A stretch of 64,000 nucleotides of DNA from Deuterostichococcus epilithicus (Eukaryota > Chlorophyta > Trebouxiophyceae > Prasiolales > Stichococcaceae), in assembly GCA_033439295.1 (NCBI GenBank), contig JAVTLE010000015.1:496001-560000 (forward strand), written 5' to 3'. Under the pieces are notes generated by a model that made no database searches, was not told where the DNA came from, and saw only the letters and a program-made list of their open reading frames with translations. Made by a program: the position numbers and the translations under genes. Positions 1 to 10,900 of the stretch are shown in pieces; the first letter of the stretch is position 1, and each line of letters opens with the position of its first letter.

Positions 1-3000
1 GCAGCTGTGGCACGGACACTGCCTCACTCCTGCGAAGGCCTTGAGATCTCAGATGTCTGAAGCAATGCTCTGCAAAGCAATGCTACATTCTGTGTTGCAA
101 GCGTTGTTGACATCACACACGCGGAGGCATTTGAGCTTTGGGTGCGAAACTTGAGAAGCGGCTTGCGCTGGAAATTCTAGATGGCAATTTTCATCGGTTC
201 TGTCAGGCGAATTCGACGACGTGGATGAGGAGGCGTTCGAGAACCGGGTGCAGGCGTATCGCGACTCGCACTCGGCGCTTGCGGTGTCCGATGAATCGGA
301 GGACGTGGTCTTCGAGGGCGGCTTCCGAGTGCCCGCTGACATCTATAACCGCCTGTTCGACTACCAAAAGACAGGTATGTCCCTGACTTTACATGTTGCT
401 GAACAGAGCCGCGGCAGTAGCTTTGTTGTATCGAATGCAGACGCATCGTCGTGCTGCCGGTGTTGTCACGGCTGCAGGGTTTCTGAGCCGCAGCAGTTGA
501 GGTCCTTCGTCTCAGGGGAGCTAACACCCAAGGCTCGTCCAGGGCAGGATGACTGCTACGATGGACACTCTAAACCTAAGAGACGTGTCCTGCTGGCCGC
601 AGGTGTCAAATGGATGTGGGAGCTGCACACGCAGCGCGCGGGCGGCATCATCGGCGACGAGATGGGGCTGGGCAAGACGGTGCAGCTGGCCGCCTTCCTT
701 GCGGGCCTGCACCGCGGAGGCCTCTTCCGGCCCTCCCTCATCGTGTGCCCCGCCACCGTGCTGCGACAGGTGCCGCCGCTGCTGCTGCTGCCTTGACGCC
801 CCGCTGTTCAGCTGGCTCGCATCTGGCGGTGGTTCTTGCCTCTGCACTGCGGAAATTCTAAATCCTGAAGGCGTCATTCACGACGGTGGTGGTGCTGGAG
901 GCGACATGAGGCACAGAAACCAGCCTCAGTTCTCACTTCTCCAGAATGTTATCCTGACATCTCTTACTCTGGGCCGCCGCAGTGGCTGCGGGAGCTGCGG
1001 GCGTGGTACCCGCCCTTCCGTGTCATGATCCTGCACGAGTCGGCGCGGTCCGAGTTTGCCGCACGCCCCTCGCGCGGGTGCGCCCGCCACCCTCCACTGC
1101 CTCGCCTGCATTGCAGTCGCTGCCCACACACAGATGCGATCGCTGACCTTGTGCAGGCGACGATATCATGTGTAGTCTGCACACTCGCAGGCCCTACACT
1201 GAGAAACAGTGACGAAACTGCTACTGCAAAACCGCACCGCGCAGGGACCTGGTGCGCAGCCTGGTCAACAGCGAGGCGGGCATCCTGCTGACCACCTACG
1301 AGCATTTGCGCCTGCAGCACGCTGAGCTTCTGAACGTCAGGTGGGATTTCGGGCTCAGCTCAGACGCATGGCGCTGTCGCTGGCTGCCACCTCCTGTTCG
1401 GCCAGCAGCCTGCCGCACTTCCTGCCGCATTTCCCACTTCGTGCTGCAATCCCCGGCCGACTCCTGCCTGCTGGAGCTCACGATGCGGCTCGCACAGCGC
1501 TTCCCCGCCTGATGGAGGGGTTCAAGCAGCCGCTGACGTCAGGAGGCGTGCACGCTGCAGCCCCCACAGCCTTCCTGAGCTCCTGCGGGGCGACGGATCA
1601 GCACCGCTCCTGATGCAGGGCATGCACCCTGCAGCCACAGAGCCTGCCGCTGCTGCTGCATGCCGCGCGCACCCATGCAGCTCTGCTGTCCTACCAGTTC
1701 TGCTGCCGCGCCGCGTGCCCCCGCGCCTCAGTGCAGCTCTTGGACCCTGCCTGCTGAACCGCCGCTGCATGCTGCAGGTGGGGCTATGCGGTGCTGGACG
1801 AGGGGCACCGCATTCGCAACCCCGATGCGGAGGTCACCCTCATGGCCAAGCAGCTGCAGACCGTGCACAGGTGCGCCTGCACCCGCGCCACTCGATCATT
1901 GTCCGCTCCACTGTTGTGTTGTCCTGCTCATCTCGAGACAGCTTCCCCGACTGGGTCCGCATGTGCACCATCGACGCACACCTTCTGCCATGCACGCGCA
2001 CATGCTGTTGCTGATAGCGCACAAGTCCAGTCCTCCAGCTCTGGCTGAGTTCCTTTCTCAGGTTGTGTGGTTGCGCGCGGCCCCCGCAGGATCATCATGA
2101 CGGGCACGCCGGTGCAGAACCGGCTGCCGGAGCTGTGGTCGCTGTTCGACTTTGTGTTCCCGGGCAAGCTGGGCACGCTGCCGGTGTTCCAGACGCAGTT
2201 CGCGGTGCCCATTCAGATCGGCGGCTACGCCAATGCCTCCTCCATGCAGGTGCCGGTGTTTCAGCGACCGACCTATTCGATATCCGGACGGATTTCGCAA
2301 AGACAGGCATTTCTCGCGGAATACATGCCTCGTCTGCCTGGCGCTTGCTCAATGAGCAGCGCAAGCTTGGTCGCCATGCAAAGCGCGTTGTCTGCGGTGT
2401 TGCAGGGATGGCGCCGCCTGGGAGGCGCCTTCGTGGAATAGAATTCGATAGACTTGCGTTGTTACGCTCATGTAAACGATCTCGCGGCCACAGGTGTCGA
2501 CGGCGTACAAGTGCGCTGTGGTGCTGCGGGACCTCATATCGCCGTACCTGCTGCGGCGGCGCAAGGTGGATGTTGAGGCCGAACTGCCCGAGAAGACCGA
2601 GCAGGTGCCGGTGCCAGGCTCTTGGCTCCGGGACAGACCTCAGGAACACGTGTCAAACACGGCGCAATGCTCTGGGCTGTCCTCGTGGTGGACTTGCGCG
2701 CCAGCGAGTCTGGCATCCGACCTGTTCAGGGTGGCTGACCGCCGCAGCTGCCAATACCCCATTGTTGCTTCAGCGTCCCTGTCGAATGCTGCCATGGCAC
2801 CTGAGAGTCAGTGGGAATCCCTGGCCTACCTCCCCTGCAGCACCTACCTCCCCTGCAGCCGCCTGAGCGGCGAGCAGCGGGGGGCTGTGCCAAGGCGCCA
2901 GCGAGCTGTCCTGCAGCACGTGACAAACTCCCACCCCGAAGCTTTGTGTCGTCTGCTGTTTCGCAGGTGCTGTTCTGCCGGCTGAGCGGCGAGCAGCGGG

Positions 3001-6000
3001 GGCCCGGCGGTAATTAGGCGCCAGCAAGCTGTCCTGCAGCACGTAAGAAATCTCCCCCCGAAGCTTTGTGCCGTCTGCTGTTCCACAGGTGCTGTTCTGC
3101 CGGCTGAGCGGCGAGCAGCGGGAGCTGTACAAGGCGTACCTGGCCAGCAAGGATGTGGAGGCCATCTTGTCGGGCGACCGCAACGCGCTCGCCGGCATCG
3201 ACGTGCTGCGCAAGATCTGCAACCACCCCGACCTGCTGCAGGTGGTCCGGGGTCCGTTTCCAAGCAACCTGACTGGGTTCGTGACCTGGCGTTGGCAGCC
3301 TAGACGGGGATCGGAGCCGATGTCTTGCGGCAGATGCCGCAGCTGCCGCACCTGACATGGCAGGCGCTTCTGATGCCAGCGAGCTTCACCTGCCACCTTG
3401 ACTCATCCGCTGTTGCCCCCGTCGCCGTGTGTCGTGTTGTGGTGCAGCAGCGGACGATCCGAGAGAACACAATCGCGAGGCGCTGCTCGTAGTGATGTCT
3501 TTGTGGTGCCGTCGTGATGCAGCGGACGACGTGGGAGAATGCGGATGACTACGGCGCACTGGAGCGCTCTGGCAAGCTGCAGGTTGTCACCAAGGTGTGC
3601 AGTGCCATGCGTCCCTTCCAGCCCAAATGTGACGCTGCAAGCGCCGAGCGTGCGCTCATCTTGACAGCTGCTGCGCTCGGCCGGGAGCATGAGCGACATT
3701 TGGTTGATCGCACGGCCGCTGCCGCGTGCCCATGTCGCATCACCGTGCGGGGGAGCATTGACTATGTGTGGCACAAACCGCAGCAGCGAGTGTCCGTCCA
3801 GCAGTATCTGTGCTGCCGCCGCACAGGTGCTGCGGGCGTGGCACACGCAGGGGCACCGAGCGCTGGTGTTCACACAGACGCAGCAGATGCTGGACATCGT
3901 TGAGAAGGCCGTTGCCGCTGAGGGTGCGGCTGCTCGATGGTCCCCTGCCTCCCCTTGATGCTCACTCGTTACACCGGACAAGCTGATGCCGGAAGTTCTG
4001 AGTAAGGTTGCCGTGGCAGAGGTGCGGCTGTTCTGGTGGAACCTGGCTGTTGGCGCCCGCGATCCTCTTCATGTCTGTTGTGGCGCTGTGCGTGCAGCAC
4101 TTACTGGTGCGGTCGGCGTGCTGTCGTGGAGTTTGACAGTCCGCCAGCTGTGCTCCAGGCGGATCTGATATGCAGCACTGCCTGCTACAACAGAACTTGC
4201 TGTGCTGCTCGTTTTGACTCACTTCCTTGTGTGTAGCGGTTCACATGAAGGGAAGTCAAAATTTAAAGATAACCTATGTCCTGGCGCTCCCGCGCAGGCT
4301 ATGCATACCACCGCATGGACGGCGCCACGCCGGTGGGCGCCCGCATGCGCCTCATGGACGACTTCAATGAGTCGCCCCGCACCTTCGCCTTCCTGCTGAC
4401 GACGAAAGTCGGCGGCATCGGCGTCAACCTGACGGGCGCCAACAGGTGCCCAAGCCGATTCCTCGCCCTCGAGCTGTTCTCCGATCGTGCATGCGAGGTG
4501 GGCGTCAGCCCTGGCATTAAAGCCAAGTTTTGCTGCTAAATTGCATCCAGGTTCACAGGGGCGGCATGCAAGGCTCGGAGCACTGCATCCTGACGAACCA
4601 TGCAGGATGTCTTGTAGCGGTGGCAGTTGCTCATGCAGCAGATAGGCCCAGGCGCGCCAGGAAACCTCCTATTATTCCATGCTCAGTGTAGTGTCTGTCA
4701 TGCTGACTCTCGTTCGCTCAAGTGCAGGGTGCTGATCGTGGACCCGGACTGGAACCCAGCGACGGACATGCAAGCGCGGGAGCGCGCCTGGCGCATCGGG
4801 CAGCGGCGCCCGGTGACGGTTTATCGCCTCATTACCAGCGGCACCATCGAGGAGAAGGTGTACCACCGCCAGATCTACAAGCAATTCCTGACAAACAAGG
4901 TGCGTTCAGGGTTACAGTGTGCATGATGCCGGGGGTCCCACGCTGGGCCTGGGATGAGGAATCCAGCAAAGCAGTCTACTGGTGCCCATAAATGTGCCAC
5001 ACCCATGTTGCAGCCTCTGCATGCGGGCGTCCCCCCCCAGCCGCTCCGCCCGCTCACGATTCGGTCTTCCCTGCCAGCGACACGTGCTGCAGGACTGGCG
5101 GCAGCGGCGCATCCCCAAGGGCAGGTCGGTCTGCTGCACCAGCTGCAATTGGTCTGAGCGGAACCTGCCGTCGCCGACAGGTGCTGCAGGACCCGCGGCA
5201 GCGGCGCTTCTTCAAGGCGCGGGACATGTCGGACCTGTTCACGCTGGGCTCCGAGTACGCCGCCACCACGGAGACGGCAGCCATCTTCGCAGGGCTCAAC
5301 GGCGATGTGTTGCCGGGCGGCGGCGGCGGCAGCGGCGGCACAGCTGAGGCGGCTGAGCCGGGGACGGGCGCCGGCGCTGGTGATAGGGATGCTGCGGAGC
5401 CTGCAGCTGCAGGTCAGTTGGCCATGTCTAGATATGCGGTCAAATGGGATCCAGGTCGCAACTGGCATTTCACTCTGCAGCTGTGCTTGTCTCGAAACAC
5501 CTTTGAAGCTCTGCGACGCAAGACTGGTTCACGGGCATGTACATGACAAGCAGTGGGTCCTAAGCTTGCGACTCGTAAATTTGAGCTGCCTTCCGCAGAT
5601 GGCAATAGAGAGGTGAGGGCCTCGCCCGCAGCAGCAGCAGCCGCTAGCACCGCCGGCGGCGGGAGCCGCAGCGAAAACAGCAGAGGCCGCAAGGCGCGGG
5701 CGATGTCGTTCGCCGCTGCAAAGGCCGTCGCGATTCCGCCCGACAGCGACGCCGCGCCAAGCGGCGAGGAGCTCGGAGCGAGCGGCGGCGGCGGTGACGG
5801 CGGCGATGACGCGCACATCTTGCGGGAGCTGTTTGATGGCACCAGCGTGATGGGCGCGCTCGATCACAACAAGATCGAGGTGAGGCTGGTGGCGGGTGTG
5901 AACAGCCTGATGAGCAGCGGGAGGGCTGTTGAGGCATGCTGCCCCTGGGTTGTGGCAGGTGCCTTGCGGCTTATGCGAGCACAGGCTGCCCTGTTCATTG

Positions 6001-7234
6001 TCCATGCAGCCATGCAGTGGGCCGGACCAGCCCGATACACCGTAGGGGACATTGGCCATGCACCCTGGTTCACACAGCACGGAACCTCCAATGCAGGGCG
6101 CCAACGATCCAGGGGCGCGCGCGGTCGAGGCGGAGGCGACCCGCGTCGCCAAGCGCGCCGCCGAGGCGCTGCGGCAGTCTCGCGCCTCCGTGCAGGTCTG
6201 CCGACGTCTGCAAAGCAACCTTCTTGTTGGCTCATTCTTGAATTGGGTCATTTTAGAAAGGATGGAGATTTGGCCAATCGAAGTCCCCACTCGTGGGCCC
6301 AGGGACTTTTGCCTTCTCTTCCCCGGGACAGGCTGCATGCCGTGCTCTGCTCTGAGCTTGCAAGAGCACCAGCCACAGGAGGCGTGCTGAAGCCGCCGCC
6401 GCCTGGTGTTTTAACCCGGTTTCGTCTCTCCTGGCGCAGCGGTCGGCCATCAACCAGCCGACATGGACGGGCCATCACGGCGCCGCCGGCGCGCCGCCCG
6501 CCGCGGGCCGCCAGCGCTTTGGCACGGCGGTCAACCCCGCTCTGCGCGCCCACCTTGCTTCCGGCGCCGCCGCTGCCGCCGGCGACGGCNNCGGCGGCAG
6601 CCCGGCCAGGGCGCCGGCGGCGACGGGCCGCCAGCTGCCGGCGGCGCCGCCGACGCTGGCAGGCACCGCTTTGGCGCGAGCGGCGCTGCTGGCGTGAACC
6701 AGACCGGCGGCCAGGCACTGCGGTCGGCGGACCTGCTGGCGCAGCTGCGGGCGCGGAACGCCTCTGCCGCGGCGGCGGGCTTGGAGTCGGCCGAAGGCGA
6801 CTCTGAGGACGCGCAGCAGGTGCGGCACCACATTGATTGTGGGTGTGTGTTTCTTTTGGTTTTGGTCCCTCCTCCTGGCCGCAGCGAAGTCCGCATGCAG
6901 TACTTTGCTTGCAGCCTGTTGGCACCCCGCTCTTTTGTCTTTTAGGGTAGCGGTAGCGGTTCTCAGCGGCACAGATGTGTGCTGTCGTCGATTGTGTTTG
7001 TTTCGGTGCATGCAGCTGCGAGAGGCGCAGGCGCTGACGCAGCAGATCTGCGACTTCCTCGTCTCTGTGGGCGGCGCCTCAACAACCGCCAACCTCATTG
7101 CGCACTTTGGCGGCGCCGTCGGGCAGTCCCGCATGGCGCTGTTCAGGCAGCTGCTCAAGCAGGTGTCCGCCCTCAAGCGGGTGGATGGCGCCCGGCAGTG
7201 GGTGCTCAAGGACGAGTACCGAGGGGTACAGTGA
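1..7234 (+). CDS. ERCC6: CSB/ERCC6-type SNF2 DNA-repair ATPase, 5' end outside window
   Basis: Multi-exon gene for a Cockayne syndrome B (Rad26-like) SWI2/SNF2 ATPase, which in this family acts at stalled RNA polymerase II in transcription-coupled repair in the nucleus. Visible exons carry FDYQKT before motif I (GDEMGLGKT, about 655-678), motif Ia (ILLTTYEH, about 1270-1305), motif II as DEGHRIRN (about 1797-1820), motif III ([10 protein letters not shown], about 2098-2127), ICNHPDLL (about 3217-3240), motif IV ([10 protein letters not shown]), motif V ([16 protein letters not shown], about 4400-4446) and motif VI ([10 protein letters not shown]). The last exon (about 7015-7234) matches the C-terminal winged-helix/ubiquitin-binding region and ends in TGA. 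The N-terminal region before the ATPase is mostly missing, so the start lies upstream of base 1. A low-complexity Ala/Gly/Arg stretch near 6470-6800 includes two N bases. Introns are short GT-AG, and several hold decoy copies of exon edges. Confidence 0.93.
2859..3121 (+). repeat. Triplicated intron-exon border in ERCC6
   Basis: The 22-base core coding RLSGEQR occurs three times, starting at about 2859, 2978 and 3100, a period of roughly 120 bp. The last copy is the true exon: it follows an acceptor at 3088 and continues into [11 protein letters not shown]. The middle copy has its own acceptor (cgcag at about 2961-2965) and the same [11 protein letters not shown] reading, but then runs into GPGGN and a stop. 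The first copy is shorter. These are degenerate tandem duplicates of an acceptor plus exon start. Confidence 0.85.
5079..5230 (+). repeat. Second ghost exon in ERCC6
   Basis: The true exon start near 5181 reads [15 protein letters not shown]. About 100 bp upstream (about 5083-5126) lies a diverged copy reading [14 protein letters not shown]. It is preceded by gacac rather than a proper acceptor and is followed by GGTCGGT. The copy is best explained as a decayed local duplicate of the exon edge. Confidence 0.7.
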
Positions 7235-7996
7235 CTGCTCACGCGTTGCTGCTGAAGGGGCTGCTGGTAGGGCATGGCAGAGATGGGGCATGGTCATGTG
7301 GTGCTGGATGGCCCTTTGGTGAATCGGAAACCCGCGTGGCGGTCAGGCCGGACCTGCAGGGTTCTAATACTCGCGCACAGCTTCCTGGTCGGTCCGTATC
7401 TGAGTTGACTTAACCCGTTCTTTTTTGAAGCTTGCATGGTGCTAAGCCTCAGCAACGTTCACCCCTTGCTCCTCACCGCTTGTTCTCTGGTTCCTCGGTT
7501 CCCGCTTCCGCAGTGTTTCCCCTCTTCCGCAGTGTTTCCGTCTTGGGCGCCACGCCTATCCAGTCGAAGAACAAGCAGCCAATGGCGTGCATTTGCAGCA
7601 CAGAACAAAATGCACTGGATTGGACTTGAGAGTCCGCCCTGCAGCGTTACCATTTGGATCTCCATCGGTCTGGCCAATGCGATGTCGCTTGACCTCCTGC
7701 AACGCTCGACCGAGCTCCCGTCCGCGTCATGGCCGCGATGACGTCGACGAAGCTGATCTTACTTGCATCCAGCGGCGTGAAAGAGACATGCAGCTTCCCT
7801 AGCCGTAGTTTGCTGGCAGCCGTCGTCTGCATGCTGGCGTGCACAAACGCAGCGGCAGTAGATCCTGGGCAGAAGGCCGGCATGCGACAATCTTGTACAG
7901 CTGCTAGTTTTGCACATAGTGGGGCAAGCTCGTTCGGAAGGTGCATTACGAACGCGTCACAGGCCCTTGCGCCTGTCACGAGGAAGCAGCTTCGCG
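7235..7996. other. Intergenic spacer between ERCC6 and the surface-protein gene
   Basis: No convincing exon is seen. A 15-base tandem repeat (ccgcagtgtttcc core) lies near 7508-7540. An open frame from an ATG at 7729 has a hydrophobic stretch (LLAAVVCMLACTNAAA), but its phase at the only nearby donor does not join the next exon openly, so it is not taken as exon 1. Confidence 0.4.
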
Positions 7997-10900
7997 ATGG
8001 CCAGGTGCGTCGTGACTTCGGTGGATGTGGTTTTCTCGAACGCTCTGGCCAGCATGACCTGCAATGAGATCCAATGTGTGACGGATGCTGACGCAGGGAC
8101 CGGCGGATCCTCACCAGGGCACTCGCTGCTGGCGTGGCGGCTGGCGCTGCTGGAGTAGTTGTGTTGCAAACATGTGCAACATACTACACGCGACAGGAGG
8201 CTGAGAGCGATACAGAGGAACTCATCGATTCTTCCGGCGCTCCTGGCCAGGCCAACAGCGGCAGTGGCAGTAGCACCGCTGGTCGCGCGGCCTTGCCGTC
8301 AGCGGCGCAACCAACAGCGGCTGCAGCGGTGGCTCAGCCGAGCTCGGCTGGGTCTGTAGGCCGCCACAGGAGCCTGGAGGGTGCCTCCTTCGCGCACCTG
8401 CCGCCACCTCTGTACGGTAGCATACCGGCAAATACGGGCACATTGCGACGGCGTTGTCCTTTGCCGGCGCCTGGCGGCAAGCGGCTGCCAGATGCAGGGA
8501 CAGCGGCACCGTCAGCGGCAGGGCATACTTCGGCAGGCGGGGGCGTCACATCCGAAGAGTCAGGAGATGCTGCTGGGCATGTCGGTAAAGCTGAAGAGCA
8601 TCCGAGGGATGCAGCGGCATTGGCGCCAAAGTCAATGCCGCGGACAAAACGAGCGGCCAGGGCAGAAGAAGTGACGTGTGCTGAGTCAGCACCAGCAGGG
8701 GCAGCAGCGGTGGCGACTGCAGCAGCTGTTGGGTCTGCAGCAGCGCCGTCAAAGCCACAGGCGCTTCCAGATCCATCTGCGCAAGTCCTGCACGAAGCAC
8801 GACCAGCACTGCAGCCGTCCGGCTCTTGGTTGTTTGGGTGGGCGGGCCACATGTGGCCGGCCAGCGGCAGCCGCCCAACAGCGCCGGTGACGGCAGTGGC
8901 TGCAGGAGCGACAGCTCAGCAGGCGCCGCAGCGGGCGGCGCCGGCACAGCCGCCGCCTGCACAGGTCACGGACGAGGCGGTGCAACAGACGCCGCCGCAG
9001 CCGGTGGGCGGTGCCCCCGGCCGGGTGGCATCCGAGGGCTGCAAGCCTGCGGCGCTGCGCCAGCCGGCTCATGACCCCAGCTCGGCTGCAGGCAGAAATG
9101 TGGTCATCTCACTGATGCTCGTGTCCATGATGTGGAACCGCGGGCCGCCCGGCGCGGCCGCGGCGCCACCGCAACCCTGGCGCATTGCAGACGGCATCAC
9201 CTACTTCTTCCGCACCGCCAATTTCACACTGGTCAGTCTTGCATGTTCATGCATTCACAGTAGACAGCCTGGACCCCTGCTGCATCAATGTGCACTTGTG
9301 CCAAAAGTTTGCGTGTTGCTTTTCTTCGTTGTCTTTCGTCCTGGGCGGGGTCTGTGGGGCACCCAGAATGCCAGCGACCCAGGCTGCACCGATGCCATTC
9401 GCGGCCATCACAAGTTGACAAGGTTGGAGACACATTCGAGCTTCTGATATCGCAGAGCTACTCACAGTATGTCAACTTCACTGTGGGTTTCCCGGGCTTG
9501 GCGGTGATGAAGGACGCCGCCGCTGACGACGGCTACCGGCTGTTCAACACCGCCAATGCAACGCAGCTCAACTACCCCTTTTTCTTGGCCTCGTGAGCAC
9601 GCAACTTCCAATTCGCCAGTCAGTTCAGTGTCAAGGCTGCCCCGGCAACGACCTGCTGCAAGCCTAATGTGCCCTGATGAGCTGCCGCTACCCGCAGTTT
9701 GCCGGCAGGGACGCTGTTTTTGAGGCAGCAGACCTTGTTTGGGCCAGCTGGTTGTCCTGCTGCCTGGACGACGACAAGCCCCTACAGCTTGGTTCGAAGC
9801 GGAGTTCGAAGCTGCCTCGGTTCCAGCACCGCAGGCTGGAACTGGCCATTGCGGAGGCGGCATGGCTGGACAACTGGATGGGTGTCAACTCTCAGGGCAT
9901 TGACATCATGTCTTGGAGCCAAGCGGCCGACGGCAGGTGAGGCGGCTGTGCAATGCAACAAAGGATGCCAGATGCCGACTGCTGCGGGCTTGCCTGCCCC
10001 ATGCGTTCACCTGATGCTGGGCGTCGAACAGGCGGTATGCACACGACATGTGCAATTTGCTGGGCAACCTGTCTTTGATGCATGTGCATCCGCCTGCTTG
10101 ATGCACTCGGATGCTTAAAGGCGGGGCCGGGAAAGGGTGCTTGTGTGGTGGTGCAGCGGCGCGCAGGCCACCTTCGGGGTGGTCTGGATGCCGCCGCTGC
10201 CGGGCGACACGCCGTGGCGCGGCGCTGTGGCCACTGTCCTGGCGCCAGGACTCTACAACACGCTGACAAACGGCAGCTTCCTGGGGAAATACCTTTCGGC
10301 GCGCCTGCCTTCCATCGACTTTGCTTCCTATGGCGCCCCAGTGGTCGCTGCGGCGGCGCCGGTGAAGCTCTGCGTCAGGAACTGCCCTGCCTGCAGCAAC
10401 ATCGCCTTCTGCCAGAGCCCGCCGCCGCCGCCAAGCCCCAGCCCGCCGCCGCNGCTACCTCCCAGCCCGCCGCCGCCCAGCCCTCCTCCGCCGTCGCCCC
10501 TGCCGCCATCGCCGCCACCTCCTAGCCCTCCGCCGCCCAGCCCTNCTCCGCCCAGCCCGCCTCCCCCAAGTGTGTGTGTTCGCTCGTGGTGTCCGATGCG
10601 GACCGATTTTAGCTGCTGGGGCTGACTTCTTCAAGGCTGAGCAAGGAGTTTCTCGAACTTTTGCATCGTCATTGCCACGACTTCGATAAACTTTCCGGCG
10701 TCGGCCCTGTCACACGCAGCCTGATGTAGCATGGGCACTGGTGTGCAGGGCCGCNGCCGCCCAGCCCGCCACCCCCAAATCCACCTCCCCCAGCCCACCG
10801 CCGCCATCGCCGCCGCCGCCATCGCCCCGCCCCCTTGCCTCCGCCGCCAAGCCCACCTCCACCCAGCCCGCCGCCGNCGCCCAGCCCGCCGCCGGCCCCG

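Noticed and set aside
7729-8067. Open frame with a hydrophobic N-terminus as exon 1 of the surface protein
   Set aside because: Its phase at the donor near 8005 leads to a stop in the next exon; the short exon 7997-8004 fits better.
8134-8136. GTG start for the long frame 8134-9447
   Set aside because: This is a eukaryotic spliced gene; the frame is open upstream to an acceptor at 8096, so the GTG is internal.
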